A DNA stretch of 36,014 bases from Triparma columacea (GCA_030267965.1 BRYA01000693.1:1-36014), one strand, 5' to 3'; positions 9,239 to 19,354 are shown, numbered from the stretch's first letter. Notes: generated from the sequence alone by a model not told the origin. Made by a program: numbers and translations.

Positions 9239-9314
9239 AGGAAACACCAAAACATATTGGAAAGGCGAGTTTGAGGGATTGAAAATCATTTTTTTTTAGG
9301 GACGTTTTGCCACT

Positions 9315-11152
9315 TTAGCGGAGGTCAATCTCATCGTCATCATCATCCTCCTCCTCCTCCTCCTCCTCCTCTTCCTCCTCCTCCGCCAGCTCCAACGTAA
9401 GTCTCTCCATGTCCTTGATATCATCCTCCATCCCCTCCAAGTCGATCCCGATATCAAAGTCCCCAACTTCACCCTCACTACCAGCCATTCCCTTGTTCCC
9501 CTGCGTCGACGCTTCCGCCTTTGCCTTACCTTCCCCCCCCCTAATCTCCCCCTTATCCTTATCCTTATCCTTCACCTTCTCCCTCCCCACCTTTTTCTTC
9601 CCCCCCCCACCAATCTTCGCCCCCTCCATCCTTCCTCCCCCTCCCTCAATCCCCATAACGATCCTCCTAATTTCCCCATCAAGCATCCCCACAATCCTCT
9701 CCCCCTTCGCCTTTTCAACTCTCTCCCTATCGAAATCCTTAACACCCATGATAAGTTCCTCGCTAACTTTACAGTGTTCGGTTGTTAGGTAAGCAGTAAC
9801 TTGTAAGTGTTCGTTCATGTATGTTCTCTCAGCTGCAACTTGATCCCCCATCGCTAACTGTACAGCTGTGACTGCTAGGAAACACTGGAACAGTGTGACC
9901 GTGCTTACACCGTCGTCAAGATGGTACCTAGATGCAGCACCGAGTGCGTAGAGTGCGTCTGATAGGTTTTGGTGTAGGAGGAAGGCTTTGGATATCTTTA
10001 AGAGATGCTCACCAGTGAAGGCTCCTTTCCCACCAGTTGCTCCTGGTGGTAGACCGTCGTTGTCGGATGTTTTTGGGCCTTGACGGAAGGATGAGAAGGA
10101 ATTATAACGGTCGGGGACCATGCAGTTTACTGCGCGACGGAGGTAGGAGTAACCAGCTGAGAGAGAACCGGAGTCTAGGGAGGCTAGTCCACCCATCATT
10201 AACATTTCACCGGCCCTGCTGAAATCATTCTGTGTTTGTGGGGGGGGGGCCGGGGGGAAGGGGGGTAAGGGGGGGGNNNNNNNNNNNNNNNNNNNNNNNN
10301 NNNNNNNNNNNNNNNNNNNNNNNNNAGGCTTTTCCCTCTCCCTTCTCCCTTCTCCTCTCATCCCCCCTCCCCTCATCCTCCCCCCTCCCCCCCCTTCCCC
10401 CCCCCTCCCCTTCCTCACCTCCCAGCTCCAAGCCACAGCAGCAAGTTCATAAGCGATCCCCGTCTTCCCTATTTCCCCCGCCTCCCCCCAAGCCTTTCCC
10501 GCCTCCTTATAGTCCATCGCCGCCTGGCTATAATGTTCACAGTCCATGCTACACTTCCCAGCCGTTTCCCTCATTAAAGCCTCCTCGGGGAGGAGACAGA
10601 GGGACTTGTAACACTCGGACGCTTTCTTGTAATGACCGTAGGCCTCGAGGGGGGAGGGGGAGGTGAAGAAGGATGATTTTAAGGCGGTTTTACCCTTTGC
10701 ACGCCACTCTAAGATGGGGGGGAGGGGGTGAGAGAGGTGAAGATGAAGGAAGGTTTACGACAGCTTTACTATCCCCAAATCCTTTTCGCTTCTTCTCCTA
10801 CCCCTCTCCCTCTTCTAACCCCCCCCCACCCGAACTTCACTCTTCAAAAACAAACCTTCCACTCCACCTCCCCACAACATCCTCCTCCCAACTCACCCAG
10901 CGCCTCCTTCATCTTCTTTTCCTTTTGTTCATTTGTTAAGAAGCATTTTCTCCCCCCATCTCTTTTAGCGTCAATATTCTCCCAATAACCTTTCGAGTTT
11001 GACGTCTTTGTTGAAGTAATAGGTTTAGATAATGAGGATTTTGAAGAGGAAGATGAGGAGGGTTTGCGGGAAGGGTTTGATCCTACACTACCAGATGAAG
11101 CACCAGCGAAGAGAGCATTCTTGTTGGCGGATATGGAACTCTTGTAGCTCAT
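9315..11152 (-). CDS. gamma-SNAP-like soluble NSF attachment protein
   Basis: Exons 11152-10897, 10708-10419, 10229-9315 (486 aa); introns 188 nt (phase 1) and 189 nt including 49 Ns (phase 0). SNAP proteins bridge SNARE complexes to the NSF ATPase in vesicle fusion. The N-terminus is Ser-rich and basic; the middle is a helical TPR-like repeat array (WRAKGKTALKSSFF, YGHYKKASECYKSL, HYSQAAMDYKEAGKAW, IAYELAAVAW, then ISKAFLLHQNLSDALYALG, a LFQCFLAVTAVQLAMGDQVAAER stretch and EELIMGVKDFDRERVEKAK), as in gamma-SNAP. It is longer than the usual roughly 310 aa because of the N-terminal extension and a low-complexity C-terminus with a KDKDKDKG stretch and a long Glu/Asp run (CTC-rich DNA, 9340-9390). 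It is divergent from the coiled-coil gene at 11405. Confidence 0.75.
10277..10325. other. assembly gap (49 Ns) inside an intron
   Basis: The unresolved bases sit between poly-G/poly-C tracts. The flanking coding segments end at a GTGAGG donor (10418) and restart after ACACAG (10230), both phase 0, so the gap falls inside an intron of the gamma-SNAP-like gene and no coding sequence need be missing. Confidence 0.9.
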
Positions 11153-11404
11153 TGTTAATGACGTTTAGGCGTTGCGGGGTTGTATGGAGCTTTTTGGGTT
11201 GGATATTTTGTAAAATCCAGTCTTGGAGGTTTTGGGACTGGCGCAGAAAAATTCATTACTGCACCCCCACCTTCATGCGAGTGTATGGGAGCAGAAGGAC
11301 TAAAAAATAAGAAATGTTCGCCAACTTAAAGGCCAGAAACAGGGTCAAAATCCAAAAATCCACACTCCCTTCCGGATTTCCACAACTGAAACTCCCACAA
11401 AAAA
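11153..11404. promoter_or_regulatory. 252-bp divergent intergenic region
   Basis: This separates the start codons of the gamma-SNAP-like gene (-) and the coiled-coil gene (+). I see no conserved element that I can name; it is a candidate bidirectional promoter from geometry only. Confidence 0.3.
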
Positions 11405-14038
11405 ATGGGCCTTACCACTCCCCGTGACGACGCCTCAAGGGCGTCTTCCCACTCCGGCAATGGTCGTACATATCCCTCCCGCAAATTCAAGTCACCCGCC
11501 GGTGTTGGTGTCCATGGTACCCCAGTGCCCCCCCAGGTAACGCCCGGTGCCCCGTCCTCCCCCACAAAGGGTAAGGGTGGTAGCCCCACCGGAGGGCCGA
11601 CGCCGAAAATGAGGAAGCACCTTAACCTCGCGGCGGTGCAGATGGCACTTGAGGAGAACGACGACGGGGTGGAGAGCATGAAAAGGGAGGTTTCGGAGTA
11701 CCAGGAGGTGAGAATATGGGTCTTGTCCCTCCCTTCCTGTAACTGCGTGTCCCCCCCCCCTCCCCCCCTCCCCCCGGGCTCTCTGACCTCCCCCCCCCCT
11801 CCGCCCCCCTCCCCCCCCCCCCCTCGATCCCCTTCCCTCCCAGCTGGAGCTCAAGACAGCACACGATGAATTAATAGTCCTCCGAAAGACCCACGACCGT
11901 CTCTACCAGGACGCCGACGCCGCCGACGTGGCCCATCGCAGGGTATGCGAGGAGCTGTCACAGCTAGAGAGACTCGCAGGCGTAGGGGGTATGGGGGGGA
12001 AGGGGAAGGTAAGAAAGTATGGGCAGAAAAGGCAATAACCGGGGAACACATGTATACTCCACACCTGAACACACAAAACAAATCTAACACGCAACGCGAA
12101 CCCCTTCGCTCCTCGACACGCTCCTCGACACGCTCCTCTTAGGATGACCCTGTCGAAAAGGGAATCAGATTGGAGAGGAAAATCGACGCCACCAAGGCCA
12201 AGCTCATGGCCTCCACCGAGCAGAACATGGTCTTCGCTCACATGATCGAACGGCTGAAGATGGAGCTGCTGGCGCTGCAGAAGAAGGACAACGAGACCAA
12301 GGGGAGACAGAACGTCCTGGGGCATGACATGCAGAGCGTGGTCATACAGAGGCAGCAGGCAGAGATGGAGCTAAAGGTGGAGGAGGAGGTGAGCAGCAGC
12401 GTAGCGGACACTTTACACGTACTTGATCGCTCGGTTGGGGTTAGGGTTGAACTCACCTTCTTATTTATTAACTCATCGTCACTTTGCCCCTCGCCATTGC
12501 AGAACCTGGATGACCTCATGTACAAGCTTTCCTTGAAGAGGGAATCCCACGAGGGTCGAATCGCGGGTATCAAGAAGATCATATCCGACAGGCAATTGCT
12601 GCAGGAGAGGCAGCTCGCGAGGAACAAGAAGAAGGAGGAGATCATGACCAAGGCAGACATGGGGGTGGACGAGGAGCAGAAACTAAAGAGGATGAATGTC
12701 ATCAGACAACTTTATACCACGATACTGGAGAAGAAAATGTCTGACGACGAGGAGCAACTCGCCAGGTGAGAATGGGAGAGGAGCGAAGCTAAGAGCTGAC
12801 ACACACAACGCAAGAGATGATGGAGAAGAAAGAAACCACACAGCGCCACCGCATTATTCTTACGCAACGCCATAACCCCTTTCGCGCACCGCAGCCTCGA
12901 GAATACCTTCCACCAGCTCAGGAACGTGACGGGACTCAGCAATGTGGAGGAGGTGGTGGAGAAATTCTTGAGTAGGAATGAGAAGAACTCCCAGCTTCAG
13001 GCTGTCGCTGAGGACCTAAAGAAGAGGATCGCGATCCTAAAAGAGGACAATGATAAGAGCAAGGTCAGTCAAGCCCACGGCACCCGCTCTCAAAAAAAGT
13101 CGCCATCATTCTCACACAATCACCGACCCCCCTTTCGCAACTCACGCTTTCCCACGCTCATCGCAGGTCGCCCTCGACGATATAATCGTCAGAACGGAGA
13201 ACAATGCTTCCAACAGGAAAGTGTACCAGGAGGTAATCAGGATCGACGTCCACGTTGGTTCCGCCGCCAAGATGTGCGAGGAGAGCAAGGCAAGGGCGAC
13301 CAGGCTGAGCGTCACCATCGGGGAGCTTAGGGAGACCGTGGCGAGATTCTTGAGCAAGGTTAAGAACGAATTGGAAAGCGTACCGACGATCAAGGACCTA
13401 CCAGAAAAGGTGAGAATGGGAGGGAGAGAAGTGAGGGAGGAAAATATGTTTCAAAGACTTTGGCGGGCGATTTGAGAAGGAGCGTCTAACCCCTTTGACT
13501 CGTTCACCCTGCTTTTCCCCCCTCCTTGTCGTCGCAGATGCACGAGCTCGACCTCGAACTCACTGAAATGATGAAGACGGTCTCGGCGAATTTGGCAAAG
13601 AAGGGGGAGGAGGGAGGGGGAGCAGAAGAAGACGGGGGAAGCCCCGAGGGGACAAAGGGGGGGGCAAGTACGTTCAGCAAGCTTGCGGGGCCCAACCTGG
13701 GCAGGATTATGTACCACAAGTTGATGACGACAGATCCGGACCAGAGCCCGCGAAACGTCAGAGTCCACACCCGCATGAACATGACCCAACTCTCGAAGCA
13801 GGCACAGAGGAGCCTCCTCGACCCTAACTTCGAGGCCACCAACCCCCCCCCCAGCGCCCAGCGCATGTTCTCCGGCCCCGGGCACTCGGCAAACTACGGC
13901 AGGCAGGAGATGGACGACGACGACATGGCGGTAGTAGTGGACAGGACGACGGTGAAGAAACTTGCCAATATGGTCGTTACCAAGGATCTGAACGAAAAGG
14001 CGAAGAAAAAGAAGAGGGAGGCCATCCCGGAATGGTGA
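11405..14038 (+). CDS. outer dynein arm docking complex-type coiled-coil protein (CCDC151/ODAD3-like)
   Basis: Seven exons: 11405-11707, 11844-12008, 12143-12388, 12503-12765, 12895-13063, 13167-13409, 13538-14038 (629 aa), all in phase with GT-AG ends. The N-terminus is Pro/Gly/Ser-rich. From about residue 75 to 500 it is almost continuous coiled coil (ELKTAHDELIVLRKTHDRLY; AEMELKVEEE, then NLDDLMYKLSLKRESHEGRI). A TGLSNVEEVVEKFLSRNEKN segment followed by QLQAVAEDLKKRIAILKED matches the 'TG-s-v-evv-kF' block of CCDC151/CCDC114-type docking proteins, which fix outer dynein arms to doublet microtubules. The later helix ends in CEESKARATRLSVTIGELRE. The C-terminus has acidic and basic patches with no recognised domain. 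Which paralogue of the docking family it represents is uncertain; a flagellar or ciliary role is the inference. Confidence 0.6.
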
Positions 14039-14110
14039 CGACGGGGACAGACATTGGACGTGCACAAACTTTCTTTTATTTGGACCCAAAACAAGACCTT
14101 TATTCCTATA

Positions 14111-15487
14111 CTACATGAAATCTTGACAAAACTTCACAAACTCCTCCGCCACCTCTTCGTGAGCAACGTGACCAACCCCCTCTAGCTCGACAAGTCTCAG
14201 CTCCCCCCCCTCTTCCTCAACCCACTTCTTGAGATTCCTCGAGTTCCTCACAGGTACAATTCCGTCCTTCTTCCCATGCAGGATAACGACCTCGTCGCAC
14301 GCCTTGCAGACCTCCAGCAGGAGTTCCCCGTCCCCCCCCCTCCCCCCCTCGGCCACGAACCTCCCCTCTCCCCGGGCCTGCGCGGCGGTGAACTTCAAGA
14401 GGCCTCTCTCCCAGCCCTTCCCAACGCTTGGGTACCTGTAGAGGTTGACCTCCTCGTCGGTGACCTTGCTCCCGTCCCCCCAAGCCTGGGCTAGACCCTT
14501 CTTCCAGAACCTCCCGCTCGACACGAGCCTCCGAAGGAAGAACGAGAACACCGGAATAAAGGGCGAGCAGACGAGCCTGGCTAGCCCCTTATTACCCCCC
14601 TTGGCGACAACCTTCTTCCCCCTTCTCTCCAAAATGGCTGGGCTCACCAGGACGACCTTGACGCCTCCTCCCTTCCCTCCCAATATCTTTTCCCTCGCCA
14701 TCCTCAAAGCCTGCCCCGCCCCCATGCTGTGCCCCACAAAGAGATGGTCCCCCTCCCCCGCCCCTTCGACCGCCCTCCTCAGGTTCTCGGATGCAAGGGC
14801 TGCGCTCCTCTCGACGCTGTAGTCCTCCGAGGTAGAGGGGTGGCCGGGAGGGTACCGGGAGAAGCCGAATCCCATGGCGTCGCTGGCCACGACAGTGGCG
14901 CCAAGTCGGGAAGAAAGGGAAGGGATAACGGAAATGAAGCTGAGGGAGGAAGCCCCAAAACCGTGGGAGAGGTGCACCGTCTTTGAACTGGAAGCCGCGT
15001 CTTGGCGGGGGGTCTGGAGGAGGTAGTGAACGTCCGCAGGGAGGTTGGAGGAGAAGGCAGAGATCCTAGTCGGCAGGTAAGGGTGGTCGGCGAGCGACGG
15101 GCGGAGGAGGAGCTCCTGGAGAAATATCCTGGTTAAATAGAGGGTGGCCAAGAAGCGGAGAAAGAGGTACGCGAGGGGCTTGAAGGCCAGCCTCTGGTTG
15201 GACAGCTGTTGGGGCAAAACTCCAGCGAGGGTGGCTAGGGACAGCAGGAGGAAACGGTATAGGAGGGACAGGGGAAGGTAGCCGAAGGGAACAGGAGGGG
15301 GGAGCAGGAGCGGATTGGAGAAACGTACAGGGAGAGGGAGGGAGGGAGAGGAGGAGGAGGGGAGGGACACAGCCACAGCGTTCAGGGATGTGCTGGTGGT
15401 GGTTGTGGTGGTTATACCGGTGGGAAGACGATACACGATAGGACCCAAAAATGTAGTACCTCTCGTGTTAGGTACCATCTTCGTCAT
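14111..15487 (-). CDS. alpha/beta-hydrolase fold protein, membrane-associated
   Basis: A single exon of 458 aa. The N-terminal 125 residues are hydrophobic with possible membrane segments (FGYLPLSLLYRFLLLSLATL; PLAYLFLRFLATLYLTRIF). The hydrolase domain starts near 150: VHLSHGFGASS is the oxyanion-type HGF motif (about 172-181), VGHSMGAG supplies the nucleophile Ser at 254, HGKKDGIVP the Asp at 408, and GVGHVAHEE the His at 440, so the triad is complete. A long lid-like insert lies between Ser and Asp. The substrate cannot be inferred; esterases and lipases of this type are common in plastids and membranes. Its start codon lies inside the upstream small ORF, giving a 20-nt same-strand overlap. 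It converges with the coiled-coil gene across 72 bp. Confidence 0.85.
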   Translation of the reverse strand: MTKMVPNTRGTTFLGPIVYRLPTGITTTTTTSTSLNAVAVSLPSSSSPSLPLPVRFSNPLLLPPPVPFGYLPLSLLYRFLLLSLATLAGVLPQQLSNQRLAFKPLAYLFLRFLATLYLTRIFLQELLLRPSLADHPYLPTRISAFSSNLPADVHYLLQTPRQDAASSSKTVHLSHGFGASSLSFISVIPSLSSRLGATVVASDAMGFGFSRYPPGHPSTSEDYSVERSAALASENLRRAVEGAGEGDHLFVGHSMGAGQALRMAREKILGGKGGGVKVVLVSPAILERRGKKVVAKGGNKGLARLVCSPFIPVFSFFLRRLVSSGRFWKKGLAQAWGDGSKVTDEEVNLYRYPSVGKGWERGLLKFTAAQARGEGRFVAEGGRGGDGELLLEVCKACDEVVILHGKKDGIVPVRNSRNLKKWVEEEGGELRLVELEGVGHVAHEEVAEEFVKFCQDFM

Positions 15488-15641
15488 CTAGCCCAGAAGC
15501 TAGCTTTTTCTTGAGTTTCCTCTCCTCCTCAGCACGGCGGGCTGACTCTTCTGCTCTTTTTACTGCTACTACTGGGTCAAAGAGTCCAAAACTATGATCG
15601 TGTTGTCCAAATTCGTCAGGATTTCCACAAAATTCGCACAT
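15468..15641 (-). CDS. small CxxC-containing ORF, 57 aa
   Basis: Reads MCEFCGNPDEFGQHDHSFG, then FDPVVAVKRAEESARRAEEE, and ends in KKLASGLDDEDGT. The composition looks protein-like: an N-terminal CxxC, a helical charged middle and an acidic end. The ATG at 15641 is 71 bp from the divergent transporter start. It runs into the hydrolase ORF, overlapping its start by 20 nt in another frame. It could be a genuine small protein, a uORF on the hydrolase mRNA, or the first exon of an alternative transcript. No family recognised. Confidence 0.4.
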   Translation of the reverse strand: MCEFCGNPDEFGQHDHSFGLFDPVVAVKRAEESARRAEEERKLKKKLASGLDDEDGT

Positions 15642-15712
15642 ACGGGTTGAAGGGGGGGGAGTGTTTGTCCAAAGTTTTTGACAGCAGATTCCACTTCCTT
15701 CTTTTCCCCAAT
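15642..15712. promoter_or_regulatory. 71-bp divergent intergenic region
   Basis: Only 71 bp separate the small ORF (-) and the transporter ATG (+), so both transcripts must share promoter elements or begin inside the opposite gene. If the small ORF is not real, the divergent spacer to the hydrolase is 225 bp. Confidence 0.3.
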
Positions 15713-17184
15713 ATGGCAGCAAAAAAGAAGAAACCTGCGACAAAAGAGACACAACAGCCGTCATCATTTAGTTTCAAATCAACAGCGTCAAATTCAGACG
15801 TAAAAGTGGCCACCAACCCCAACAAAGGACTGAGACAAAAAACGGTGAAGTCGGCACCTCCCTCCAGTGACAACCTCACAATGGGCGCTATGCTTTACAT
15901 GGGCCTCCTCGCACTGCAGTTTGCGTTGCAACCCGTCTTCAGCGCCAAATATTCGCCAGGACCTGGGATAGACAAAACGCTGATCGTCATGTGTACAGAA
16001 TTCCTCAAGTGTTGCATAGCCATCTGGATGCTTTACGTGTCTTCTCCTACCACCAAGGACTTCCGATCTATCATGTCTACCTGGACCCTCCAAGACTGGC
16101 TGAAGGTGAGGACATACATGTTGGCTTTGTCGCACAGTTGAGCGCCCAATTCAATATCCACTGACGCAACTCTTTTGTCATCGCATCGCCCCCCCACCCG
16201 CCCGATCCTTCCCTGCCAGACTTCGGGCCTCCCCGCGGTCCTTTACGCAGTACAGAACATCTTCCTCCTCCTCTCCTATGATAACTTGGCCGCGGTGGAG
16301 TTTAACGTGATCAACCAGACTAAAACCGTGAGCGCCGCCGTCTTCTGCTTCTTACTCATGGGCCGCAAGCAGACGCCCATCCAGATGGCCGCCCTGCTGA
16401 TGCTAGGTGTGGGGGCGATCTGCATTGAGGGAACCCTGGATGTCGCTGGCATGGCCGAGAGCCTGTACAAGACGGGGGGGCTGGGACTAGGGAACAAACA
16501 AGGGCTGGAGTTCGACGCGAACAGGATGTTCAAGGGGGTCGTACCTTGCCTCATTGCGTCGGGTATCTCTGGACTCGCTGGGACCATCACCCAGAAGATC
16601 CTGCAGGCTGGAAAGGGGGGGAAGGTGAGCGGCAATCTGATCGGTAATTTGAGCTGCAATTTCGCTCGTTGAAATACCTAACCGCAATTCCCAAACCTCT
16701 TCCTCGGTTCTAGAACTCGTACCTCTACTCCTGCCAACTCAGCTTCTTCAGCCTCATCTATCTCAGCTCGAGCTACTTTTACAGCCACCAGGTTTCAGAT
16801 TTCACCTCCGACCTCGCCAAGATCATCCAAGCCAGGTCGTACTTCCCAATCCTCAACCAGGCATTGGGGGGGATACTGGTTGGCCTTGTGACCAAGTATG
16901 CAGGTTCCGTCAGGAAGGGCTTCGCCCTAATCGGGGGGATCCTCCTGACCGCAATGCTGCAGTCCTTTGCCTACAACACAAAGCTCACAGCCAACCAAGA
17001 GATCGGGGGTATCCTAGCTGTTTGCGCAATGTACACCCACTCGAACTTCGGGGTGGGGTGGCAGGACAAGTACAAAATAGACAGAAAGAAACAACACAAG
17101 AAAATGCAGGCGGAAATCAATGTGGGGGGGAAGAAGCTGTTCGACACAAAAAAGGGGGGCGGGAACAAAGTGAAAGAACAGTAG
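15713..17184 (+). CDS. nucleotide-sugar transporter, SLC35A / UDP-galactose transporter type
   Basis: Exons 15713-16105, 16220-16624, 16714-17184 (422 aa); two introns (114 and 89 nt), both phase 0. These antiporters exchange UDP- or CMP-sugars for nucleoside monophosphates across Golgi or ER membranes. The N-terminus is Lys-rich and cytosolic. About ten membrane spans follow (LYMGLLALQFALQPVFSAKY; LIVMCTEFLKCCIAIWMLYV; AAVFCFLLMG; MAALLMLGVGAICIEGTLDV; GGILLTAMLQSFAYNT). The family signature LPAVLYAVQNIFLLLSYDNL with EFNVINQTKTVSAA, and AYNTKL near the end, place it with SLC35A rather than the triose-phosphate group. The C-terminus is Lys-rich (DRKKQHKKMQ, NKVKEQ). Sugar specificity cannot be read from sequence. 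It converges with the next gene across 47 bp. Confidence 0.85.
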
Positions 17185-17231
17185 AGTTTTTCTTCCCAAT
17201 GATAAAATGCCGTTTATAAATAGCCCATACC

Positions 17232-18425
17232 CTATCCGTCTGTGTTGCCTCTTTTCAGTGGAGGAGGCTCCGCGAATAGGGAGTCTTTTAACGACGCCCT
17301 TGTGATGTCGCGCACAGCTCCGATAGTGGCTTGACCGGTCTGCCCGCCGATCTTTACCGCCTCACTTTTGGGAAATTCTATGTACTCATCGTACAGAGGC
17401 TTATACATTGGATTACTGTTTCCTCCTCTCCCCTCCGAGTGCAAGAAACGCAGCTTGTCAATCTCCATCCTATGACCACTACACAGAGCGTTGCATTCGT
17501 CCAACGCAGTGAGCACGTCTTCAAGGGAGGTATCTCCCGCGCTGATAGTATGCGGCAGCCTAGCTAACGTGCAGTGGATGAAGCCGTCCCCTTCCTCCAT
17601 TCCCGGCGTCTTGAGCTCAATGCTGGGAGCCCTCCGAAGGCTAGGGAGGTTGTTGACAGACCCATGGGTCAAGGGTTGCCTCCTACCGTCAGAGCTCTGT
17701 TCGGTAAAGCACCTAACCAGTTCCCTCCTGAGCCTGACGAAAGCGTCGACATTGGTGCTGCTCCTGTCTGTCACATTCCCCCTCTCGCTACATGTCCGGA
17801 AGAGGGCGACAAGAACCCTCCCCCCGAGAAGGACTATTCTATCGACCTCACATTGGAAGGGATGATGCATTCCAAGCATAACAGTCTGCCGGAGTCGCCC
17901 CCCCATCTCCCTGCTGATTTCCTCGTGGTTGGGCTGGAGAGAATGCCACCACCAAGGCACTGCGACAGTGATGTGCAGGTCCTCCCCCGGGATAATGTTG
18001 CAGGAAGGGCACCAGTTCCCCTGAGTGGAGAGGGAATCGTGGAGGAAGAGCGGGGCAAGGATTTGGCGTCGAAGTTTTATCAGAAGATCCCGAGTTTCTG
18101 AGTCCACCATAGCAACTACCGTCCTATGTGATTTCCCCAATCTGGGGTACTGATATATCGCGTCAAGTTCGTCCTTACGTCGCTTCAGCAGCATTCGACG
18201 CGAGCACCGTGGCCCCTTCAAATATGCAGGGGTCGTTGCTGCCTTCTTTTGGTAAGCTGCACATCTCTTATTGTTTGCCTCTCTTGTTGTGCTGCATTCG
18301 GACAATTGCACACCATGCCAGAAGTCTAAAGGCGACTCGTAAGTCAAGGGGACGTCATTTTGATACTTGTAGATCAAGAGAAGAGGAGGAGCGATGAAGA
18401 GGAGAAGAGAAAGAGGATCTTCCAT
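17232..18425 (-). CDS. 2H phosphoesterase-like protein with N-terminal membrane anchor
   Basis: A single exon of 397 aa from the ATG at 18425; the frame extends upstream only to a GTG. Residues 5-19 (LSLLLFIAPPLLLIY) form one membrane segment. Two H-x-T motifs, HIT at 151-153 (GEDLHITVAVPWWW) and HCT at 284-286 (GDGFIHCTLARL), are the paired catalytic motifs of the 2H phosphoesterase superfamily, which acts on 2',3'-cyclic or 2'-5' phosphodiester bonds in RNA processing or tRNA-derived ADP-ribose cyclic phosphate. The spacing between motifs is about 130 residues, longer than in compact members, with an intervening CxxC (CPSC). The C-terminus ends LKRGNTDG. It sits head-to-head with another 2H protein at 18641. 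Confidence 0.7.
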   Translation of the reverse strand: MEDPLSLLLFIAPPLLLIYKYQNDVPLTYESPLDFWHGVQLSECSTTREANNKRCAAYQKKAATTPAYLKGPRCSRRMLLKRRKDELDAIYQYPRLGKSHRTVVAMVDSETRDLLIKLRRQILAPLFLHDSLSTQGNWCPSCNIIPGEDLHITVAVPWWWHSLQPNHEEISREMGGRLRQTVMLGMHHPFQCEVDRIVLLGGRVLVALFRTCSERGNVTDRSSTNVDAFVRLRRELVRCFTEQSSDGRRQPLTHGSVNNLPSLRRAPSIELKTPGMEEGDGFIHCTLARLPHTISAGDTSLEDVLTALDECNALCSGHRMEIDKLRFLHSEGRGGNSNPMYKPLYDEYIEFPKSEAVKIGGQTGQATIGAVRDITRASLKDSLFAEPPPLKRGNTDG

Positions 18426-18640
18426 GGTCGAGTGGATGAAGATGCCAGGTTGGAGAGTTGAGAGCAGCACCAGATAGGCGTAGGTACAATCTATACCTAT
18501 ATGAAGGATGTTGAAACCTTGAACAACTTAATATATTATTATTTCGAATTATCCAGAAAAATTGAGCTAATACTTCCCCACTTTTCCTTATCGCCTCTTC
18601 GTCTACAGTAATAGATCGCCCCCCCCTGCGGTAGAGAATA
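18426..18640. promoter_or_regulatory. 215-bp divergent promoter of two 2H phosphoesterase genes
   Basis: AT-rich around 18525-18550 (TTAATATATTATTATTTCG). It lies between the start codons of two enzymes of the same superfamily on opposite strands, so co-expression is plausible. Confidence 0.4.
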
Positions 18641-19354
18641 ATGACGTCCAAACGACTCTTACTTTTGGGGGCCACTGCCGGTTTTGCTATAGTTGTATCA
18701 GTGGTATTTACACGCAAAAGATCCAAGGAACGGCAGAGAAGAAGGCCAAACACCCTGCCTGCGGCCTTCTCTGCGAGAGTGGAGGCTAAGGGGTACTCGA
18801 TTTGGTTGATGCCCCGCAATGGCGGAACTGAACTGAAGAAACTGATAGATGAGACGACCTCTGCTTGTGGATTATCCAGCTACGAGCCTCATGTAACTCT
18901 CCTCGGCGGCTTCGCAGTGAATACTGATACTGAGGAAGTTCTCAGGCTCTTTAGACGCTTGCGCTTCGCCCCTCTCCCAAAATCCCCGACATCTGCGATT
19001 GCTCCTACTCCACATTTAAATTTTGCTCAAATAATCATAGGGCGAAAGCATTTCCAGGGTCTCTTTTCCCCGTTAATCAACGTTCCTGACTGGTTTGATT
19101 GCCTCCGATCCACTGTGCTGGACGAATTTGCTGAATTGATAGACCCAGAGAAGGAGATGCCGAAACCCCACCTTTCCCTGGCTTACACTGCTGATAGATC
19201 GAGGGCTGTGGAAGCGATGGGTTTGGCCATGGTGTCGAAAGTAAATCTCACGAAAATGGAAGGTTGGGAGTTCGGGAGAGTCGAGCTTTGGAATACGAAT
19301 GGAAAATATGAAGAGTGGACATTATTAGAAGGGGTAGACCTCGAATACACATAG
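18641..19354 (+). CDS. cyclic phosphodiesterase-like 2H phosphoesterase
   Basis: A single exon of 237 aa. Residues 6-23 (LLLLGATAGFAIVVSVVF) are a membrane anchor followed by a very basic stretch (RKRSKERQRRR), giving a likely N-out/C-in or signal-anchor topology. The catalytic domain is compact and carries HVT at 84-86 (YEPHVTLLGGF) and HLS at 177-179 (PKPHLSLAYT), spaced as in plant and yeast cyclic nucleotide phosphodiesterases that open ADP-ribose 1'',2''-cyclic phosphate from tRNA splicing. The opening YSIWLMP before the domain is also typical of that group. It is a different subfamily from the head-to-head neighbour at 17232: little sequence is shared beyond the motifs. Confidence 0.8.
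   Translation: MTSKRLLLLGATAGFAIVVSVVFTRKRSKERQRRRPNTLPAAFSARVEAKGYSIWLMPRNGGTELKKLIDETTSACGLSSYEPHVTLLGGFAVNTDTEEVLRLFRRLRFAPLPKSPTSAIAPTPHLNFAQIIIGRKHFQGLFSPLINVPDWFDCLRSTVLDEFAELIDPEKEMPKPHLSLAYTADRSRAVEAMGLAMVSKVNLTKMEGWEFGRVELWNTNGKYEEWTLLEGVDLEYT

Noticed and set aside
6656..9289. Minus-strand Pro-rich frames opposite both copies of the plastid-type gene
   Set aside because: They arise from the G-rich 3' ends of the plus-strand genes and lack starts or domains.
13451..14089. Long minus-strand frame (212 aa) across the last coiled-coil exon
   Set aside because: The plus-strand frame has phase-consistent exons and coiled-coil character; the minus frame is Arg/His-rich and has no recognisable features.
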